Part shown: in pieces, positions 59,512-64,000 of the stretch
Layout of the letters: each line of letters begins with the position of its first letter
How positions within the stretch are numbered: the stretch's first letter is position 1
Source: Sphingomonas spermidinifaciens
GTDB taxonomy: Bacteria > Pseudomonadota > Alphaproteobacteria > Sphingomonadales > Sphingomonadaceae
Assembly: GCF_002351485.1 (NCBI RefSeq)
Contig: NZ_NWMW01000002.1
Span: 744,001 to 808,000, forward strand
Direction of reading: 5' to 3'
DNA: 64,000 nucleotides
Notes under the pieces: generated by a model
Databases searched by the model: none
The model's input: the letters and a program-made list of their open reading frames with translations, nothing else
What the model was told of the DNA's origin: nothing
Made by a program: the position numbers and the translations under genes

Positions 59512-60075
59512 CTAGAGCGCGCGGACGAGGCGGATGGCGAGGCCGAGCCAGGGCGGGTCGGCGACGACGATCTGACGCGCGCCATGTCCCGCGGGCAGCA
59601 GCTGGAGCTTGCCCGCATCGCGATCGATCAGCCGGCCGAACGCAAAGCGGCCGGCCGGACGCGGCACCAGCACGTCCCGGTTGAGCGCGCGGCCGAACCG
59701 GTCGGGCGGCAGCCGCTCGCACCAGAGCTCGTCGCCCGTCCGATAGTCGCCGATCGCCCCTACCACGCGCACCGCGATCAGACCGGGAGCGAGCGCGGGG
59801 GGCACGACATGCTCGGGCCGCTGCGGCGCGCGTGCGCCCTCGCTGCCGAGCAGCGCGGCGACGGGCAGGTCGGGGCGTTCGGGCAGGCGGACGAGGTCGG
59901 CGGCCTCCACTCCCAGCGCCGCGGCGATGCGGTTGAGCCATGCGACCGAGACGGTGCGCGTGCCCGTTTCGAGCCGGCCGATCGTCTGGGCGGTGGTCGG
60001 CGGCACACAGGCGCGCGCGACGTCGTCCAGCGTCATGCCGCGCGCGCGGCGCACCTCTCTGATGGCGGTGATCAT
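59512..60075 (-). CDS. XRE-family helix-turn-helix regulator
   Basis: A 187-residue protein with a Cro/CI-type helix-turn-helix near the start (ITAIREVRRARGMTLDDVARACVPPTTAQTIGRLETGTRTVS condensed; recognition helix in TTAQTIGRLETG) and a C-terminal beta-rich region (LIAVRVVGAIGDYRTGDELWCERL, then FGRLIDRD) that resembles the peptidase-S24-like fold of LexA/CI repressors, without a clear Ser-Lys pair. AGGAGG precedes ATG 60075. Divergent from the DUF6456 gene. Confidence 0.82.
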   Translation of the reverse strand: MITAIREVRRARGMTLDDVARACVPPTTAQTIGRLETGTRTVSVAWLNRIAAALGVEAADLVRLPERPDLPVAALLGSEGARAPQRPEHVVPPALAPGLIAVRVVGAIGDYRTGDELWCERLPPDRFGRALNRDVLVPRPAGRFAFGRLIDRDAGKLQLLPAGHGARQIVVADPPWLGLAIRLVRAL

Positions 60076-60161
60076 CGGCGGCCTCCTAACCGGAACGGTT
60101 TCTTCCATGTCCTACAATCGCGCCGCTGTGGCAAGCGACCGTTGCGATGACAGGAGGCATG

Positions 60162-60632
60162 ATGCGCGATTTGGTGGAACGGGGGTTCGAGGACGGGCGA
60201 CTGACGGGCAGGGCGCCGGCGCGCGGGCGGCGGGCGGTGACCGTGAACCTCGCCGAATCACCGCTCGGCTGGCTCGCCTCGCGCGGGCTGCTGAATGCCC
60301 GGCAGGTCGAGGCGGGCGAGCACCTCCGCGCCGATTACGAGCGCGCGCAGATGGCGCCGTCGCTGACGATGCGCTGGGATGCGGCGCCGACGGGTCGCCA
60401 CGCGCGTGCCGAGGCGCTCGACCCGACGAGCGCGCAAATCGCCGCCAAGCAGCGCTTTGATGCCGCGATCGGGGCGGTGGGTCCGGGGCTGTCCGACATG
60501 CTCTGGCGCGTCGTCTGTGCGTGCGAGGGGGTGCCCGCCGCCGAGCGCGCGATGGGCTGGCCGGCGCGGGCGGGGCGCGTGGTGCTGGGCCTCGCGCTCG
60601 ACCGGCTGGCGGATCATTACGGGCTTGGCTGA
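60162..60632 (+). CDS. DUF6456 domain protein
   Basis: A 156-residue protein of unknown function found in alphaproteobacteria. Conserved wording: VNLAESPLGWLASRGLLNARQVEAGEHLRADYERAQMAPSLTMRW and SDMLWRVVCACEGVPAAERAMGWPARAGRVVLGLALDRLADHYGL. The helical C-terminal part looks like a small DNA-associated domain, but this is a guess. AGGAGG lies 4 bases before ATG 60162; ATG 60159 and 60147 are alternatives. Its 3' end overlaps the next, convergent gene by 16 bases. Confidence 0.82.
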   Translation: MRDLVERGFEDGRLTGRAPARGRRAVTVNLAESPLGWLASRGLLNARQVEAGEHLRADYERAQMAPSLTMRWDAAPTGRHARAEALDPTSAQIAAKQRFDAAIGAVGPGLSDMLWRVVCACEGVPAAERAMGWPARAGRVVLGLALDRLADHYGLG

Positions 60633-63097
60633 GCGGGCCCTTTCAGGAACCGCGTATAGGCCCAGCTGATCGCAATCAGCGTGACGCCGATGCCGAGGAA
60701 GGAGACCACCCGCAGGATCCCTTCCAACGCGATGTCGACGGTGAAAACCTTGAACGCGACGACCATGACGAGGCCAAGCCCCGCGAAGCGCAGGTCACGT
60801 GCCCCGCCGACCAGCCCGCTCCACAGCCAGACGAGCGCGAGCGCCAGCATCGCCGCCGAATATCCCCAGTTCTCGCCGGTGCCGACCGGACCGGTGAGCA
60901 GGCTGCCATGCGCTGCCTGCCTCACTGCCGCGAGCGCGGCGACGAGCATCAGCGCGAGCGCGGGAACGCGCCAGCGCCGCTCGCCCCATGTCCAGAGGAT
61001 CGCAGCGGCCATGCCGGGCAGAAGGACCGCGGCGTTGAGGAGCGGGATCGACCCGACCGCCTGCGCTGCGAAGAGCGGCGACAGCAGCAGCAGGTCGAAC
61101 CAGGCGATGCGCGCGATTGCCAGCGTCGCCAGTGTCCGCGCCGCCACCGGCGCACGCGTCGCCAGCGCGCGGGCGGCGGCGAGCGCGGCGAGCGTGATCG
61201 CTGCGCGCTCGTAGAAGCCGAGGCGCAGGAACGCGTCGGCATCGGCGATCGCCAGCGGCTGCTTCATCAGCGCATAGGCGGTGGCGGCGGCGAGCACGCC
61301 CGCAACGATCGCGGCCGGGCGGCGGGCCGCGCCATAGCCGTCCTTGTGGCGCAGCGGCAGCAGGGCCGCGACGGCAAGCGGCAGGAGGCGGAGGAGCACA
61401 CCGCCGGCTGGCGGCAGCGCGGGGTAGATCAGCTCCTCGCCGGGCAGCGATCGCGCCAGCGCCTCGACCAGCGCGCCGATCTCGCGGTGCGCGGCGAGCA
61501 GGCCGAGCGCGAGCGGTATCGCGGCGCTTCCCGAGAGGGCGCGGGCGCCGAGCCGGCGGGCCACCTCGGCGATCGCGATCAGCGCGGCGGCCAGGGCGAC
61601 ACCTGCCGCATCCTCGCCGAACAGCGCCGCCGCGGCGAGTACGCCTGCACCCGCAGCCGCAAGCGTGCCGCCGATCAGGCCGGTATCGGTTCCCTCGATC
61701 CGATCGCGGTGCCGCCAGGCGAGCCAAGCGGCGGCCGCCAGCACGACGAGGTCGAATGGCGTCCAGGCAGCGCGCGGCAGCAGCTGCGGCGTGCCGAGCT
61801 GCAACACCGCGAGCGGTCCGAGCAGGCCGATAACCGCCATCAGCGCCCAGTCGCGGTGCGCGCGCGAGCGGGTGAGGCCGGGCGCGCCGAAGATCAGCGT
61901 CGCGGCGATGGCGGCCACGCCCGTCGTCCCTGTCGTCGGCGCGGCGGCAAGGAGGACGAGCAGTAGCGCCGCGGCCATCAGCGGCGCGGGCGACAGCACC
62001 GGCTCGCGCCAGGCGAGCGCGACCGCGGCAGCGGCGAGAACGAGGTAGAAGGCCCAGCCAAGCGGCGAGAAATCGAGCGTCGGCGCGAGGACGAACAGCT
62101 GCGCGAGGCCTACGCCAAGCGGAGCGAGGCGCAGCCAGCGCGACCGCGCGCCGCTGGCGGGAAGCGCGAGCGCGGCGCCGATCGACAGCAGGACGACGAA
62201 GCCGCCGACGATCGGTCGCGCCTCGGCCCCCAGCATCAGCGCGAGGAAGCCGGTCCAGCCAAACCCCGCCGCGGCACTCGCGACCGCCAGCCAGCCCCAG
62301 CCGCGGCGCACCGACAGCACGAACAATGCCGCGAGCAGCAGCGCGAGATAGACGAGCAGCGGCGCGGTGCCCGCCGCGTCGTAGCCGGCGACCAGCGGCG
62401 CGAGGAACCCGCCCGCCAGCGCCATGATCGCGGTCGGCGGCCCCTGCCGGAGCGACAGCGCAAGGCCCGCGCCGGTGATCAGGAGCAGCAGCACGAAGGC
62501 GGGCAGCGGCGCGACCAGGTGATAGAGCGCGGCGGCGAGATAGAGCGTCGCATAGAGGCTCGCCACGCCCGCGCCCGCCAGCGCCTGGCCGATGCGCGGA
62601 TCGTCGCGCGTGGCGGGCAGGCGACGCGCGGCCTCGCTCGCGGCGATGAGGACAAAGGCGAGCAGACAGGCGAGCAGCGTCCGCGCGCCCGGCCCGAACC
62701 AGCCGCTGTCGATCGCCGCGCGGACGAGGAAGAAGCCCGCGAGCACCAGCGCCGCGCCGCCGATCCAGACGGGCAGCCGCCCGCCGATCAGGCTCTCGAG
62801 ATCGAAGCCCGCCTTCGCTTGTCCGACACCGGGTGCTTCCGCGGCGGCTCCGGCGGATGCCACGGGTTCGGACGCCGGCGCCGAAAGCGCGGGTTTAGGC
62901 CGTGTTGCAGCGTGAGGCGCGGGACGCGGCGCGAAGGGCGGCGGCGCCCGGCGGACGACGACCTCGAACTCCCTTGGCTCGGGTGCGGCCGCGTCGGCGA
63001 GGTCCTGCAGTCGCGCCTCGGCGCGGGCGAGGCGGCGGCGCGTGTCGGCGAGGACGATCCCCAGCGCGATGACGGCGGCCAGCAGCAACGGCTCCAA
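60617..63097 (-). CDS. Large DUF2339 multi-pass membrane protein
   Basis: An 826-residue inner-membrane protein with more than 20 hydrophobic segments. An N-terminal anchor and coiled part (ADTRRRLARAEARLQDLADA) and Pro/Ala-rich linker lead to the DUF2339 signature FDLESLIGGRLPVWIGGAALVLAGFFLVRAAIDSGW. Its role is unknown; relatives are thought to be envelope proteins. No ATG is near the conserved start; TTG 63097 is chosen because GGAG lies 7 bases upstream and the first membrane segment (LEPLLLAAVIALGIVLA) begins there. Divergent from the DapF-like gene. Confidence 0.87.
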   Translation of the reverse strand: MEPLLLAAVIALGIVLADTRRRLARAEARLQDLADAAAPEPREFEVVVRRAPPPFAPRPAPHAATRPKPALSAPASEPVASAGAAAEAPGVGQAKAGFDLESLIGGRLPVWIGGAALVLAGFFLVRAAIDSGWFGPGARTLLACLLAFVLIAASEAARRLPATRDDPRIGQALAGAGVASLYATLYLAAALYHLVAPLPAFVLLLLITGAGLALSLRQGPPTAIMALAGGFLAPLVAGYDAAGTAPLLVYLALLLAALFVLSVRRGWGWLAVASAAAGFGWTGFLALMLGAEARPIVGGFVVLLSIGAALALPASGARSRWLRLAPLGVGLAQLFVLAPTLDFSPLGWAFYLVLAAAAVALAWREPVLSPAPLMAAALLLVLLAAAPTTGTTGVAAIAATLIFGAPGLTRSRAHRDWALMAVIGLLGPLAVLQLGTPQLLPRAAWTPFDLVVLAAAAWLAWRHRDRIEGTDTGLIGGTLAAAGAGVLAAAALFGEDAAGVALAAALIAIAEVARRLGARALSGSAAIPLALGLLAAHREIGALVEALARSLPGEELIYPALPPAGGVLLRLLPLAVAALLPLRHKDGYGAARRPAAIVAGVLAAATAYALMKQPLAIADADAFLRLGFYERAAITLAALAAARALATRAPVAARTLATLAIARIAWFDLLLLSPLFAAQAVGSIPLLNAAVLLPGMAAAILWTWGERRWRVPALALMLVAALAAVRQAAHGSLLTGPVGTGENWGYSAAMLALALVWLWSGLVGGARDLRFAGLGLVMVVAFKVFTVDIALEGILRVVSFLGIGVTLIAISWAYTRFLKGPAQPSP

Positions 63098-63235
63098 CGA
63101 TACGCTCCGTCCATCGCGCCCCGCGGCGCCCGGATGGCAGCCATAGCGGGGGTACGGCGAAAGTCGAACCTTTCGGACGGTGCGTGCGCACATCGCCCGC
63201 TGGCGCCGCGACCCATGATCCCCTACCTCCGCGGC

Positions 63236-64000
63236 ATGCAATTCGACTTCATCCATTGCCACGGTTCGGGCAACGACTTCCCGCTGATCGATGCGCGCGC
63301 GCTGATGCTGACCGATGGCGAGTGGGCGACGGTGGCGCGCCTGCTCGCCGATCGCGGCGGGCCGGTCGGCGGCGATGGCCTGCTCCTCCTCGTCCCCGGT
63401 CGCGGCGAGACGGCGTTCGGGCAGCGCATGTTCAACCCGGACGGGAGCGAGGCCGAGACCTGCCTCAACGGCCTGCGCTGCGTCGCGCGGGCGGGGTTCG
63501 AAGCGACGGGCCTCGACCGCGCCCGTGTCGGCCTGCCCAAGAGCGATGCGCTCGCCGCGCGCGTGGCCGATATCGCGCCGGGCGTCGTCAGCATCGAGAC
63601 GCGCATCACCTCGATCGACGATACGCCCACCGGCGTCGGCCTGACGGTCGGCGACGCGCCCTTCGTCGAGGCGACGATCCCCGGCTTGCCCAGCAACCGC
63701 CGCTTCACCGCGCTCGCCATGCCGAACCCGCACCTCGTCACCTTCGTCGACGCGATTGACGAGCGCGAGCTGATCGAGCTTGGCGACTGGTGCGAGGCAG
63801 CGCCGCCGCTGATTCCCGGCCGCGCCAATGTCAGCTTCGTGACCGCCGGTCCCGCCGGCTTGTTCGTGCGCACTTATGAACGCGGCGTCGGGCTCACCGA
63901 CAGCTGCGGCAGTGCGATGGCCGCCTCGACCGTGGCGGCGGCGCGGACGGGGCGGATCGGCTGGGGCGAGGCGGTCGTCGTGCGCAATCGCGGCGGCATG
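63236..64000 (+). CDS. dapF: DapF-family epimerase, 3' end cut by window edge
   Basis: The first 255 residues of a diaminopimelate-epimerase-fold protein (lysine and peptidoglycan pathway in the canonical enzyme). The two catalytic cysteines are kept: Cys76 in NPDGSEAETCLNGLRC and Cys224 in GLTDSCGSAMAAS, and Glu215-Arg216 lies in YERGVG. The normal MCGNGxRC is TCLNGLRC here, and ACGTGA is SCGSAM, so it may be a divergent DapF or a paralogue with another substrate. ATG 63215 is an in-frame alternative. It has no stop in the window. Confidence 0.85.
   Translation, partial: MQFDFIHCHGSGNDFPLIDARALMLTDGEWATVARLLADRGGPVGGDGLLLLVPGRGETAFGQRMFNPDGSEAETCLNGLRCVARAGFEATGLDRARVGLPKSDALAARVADIAPGVVSIETRITSIDDTPTGVGLTVGDAPFVEATIPGLPSNRRFTALAMPNPHLVTFVDAIDERELIELGDWCEAAPPLIPGRANVSFVTAGPAGLFVRTYERGVGLTDSCGSAMAASTVAAARTGRIGWGEAVVVRNRGGM

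Overview
The window looks like chromosomal DNA of a motile, GC-rich alphaproteobacterium, most likely a sphingomonad. The pointers are an ATP-synthase zeta-inhibitor gene next to BolA and Grx4, two large TonB-dependent receptors, a single-operon flagellar rod/hook set read from a sigma-54 promoter, an RcnB-type repeat protein, and intergenic palindromes of the 'CCCGGACTTGATCCGGG' kind. Species assignment is inference; no rRNA is present.

Layout. 1-8.7 kb is accessory DNA. A small acidic protein and a Crp/Fnr regulator share a promoter region with two FNR-like boxes. Then come a VOC-family enzyme, a two-gene nuclease/helicase pair that resembles the Hachiman (HamAB) anti-phage system, and a P4-type integrase next to a tRNA-Glu(TTC) gene, the probable integration site. 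The left end of the island is not visible. 8.8-24 kb is mostly housekeeping: recJ, an Fe(II)/2OG oxygenase, an RcnB-like repeat protein, an orphan molybdoenzyme 2Fe-2S subunit, leuC and leuD with a metallo-beta-lactamase-fold enzyme between them, a quinone oxidoreductase, zeta-inhibitor/bolA/grxD, a glycosyltransferase, a BlaI/BlaR1-like pair with a clear operator, and tgt.

24.2-37.3 kb looks like a carbohydrate-use locus for xylan-type polymers: two secreted alpha/beta hydrolases, an aldehyde dehydrogenase, a TonB receptor, an ExuT-like MFS transporter overlapping a GH43 beta-xylosidase/arabinofuranosidase, a LacI regulator, and an acetyl-xylan-esterase-like hydrolase. Several of these promoters carry short CTATAG-centred palindromes, and one carries a LacI-type site. 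A small membrane-protein pseudogene with one amber codon lies between the GH43 and LacI genes.

38.6-56.8 kb is the flagellar region. Leftward: flgM-flgN-lytic transglycosylase-flhA-fliA, then flgA with a second MotA/MotB-like pair. Rightward: flgBCDEFGHIJKL behind a sigma-54 promoter, then the main motAB. FlgJ has only the rod-capping domain; the wall-cutting enzyme is encoded separately 10 kb away. 56.7-64 kb holds a second TonB receptor with a Gly/Arg-rich insertion, an XRE regulator, a DUF6456 protein, a very large DUF2339 membrane protein, and a DapF-family gene cut by the window edge.

All calls come from reading the sequence and from family knowledge; no database search was run.
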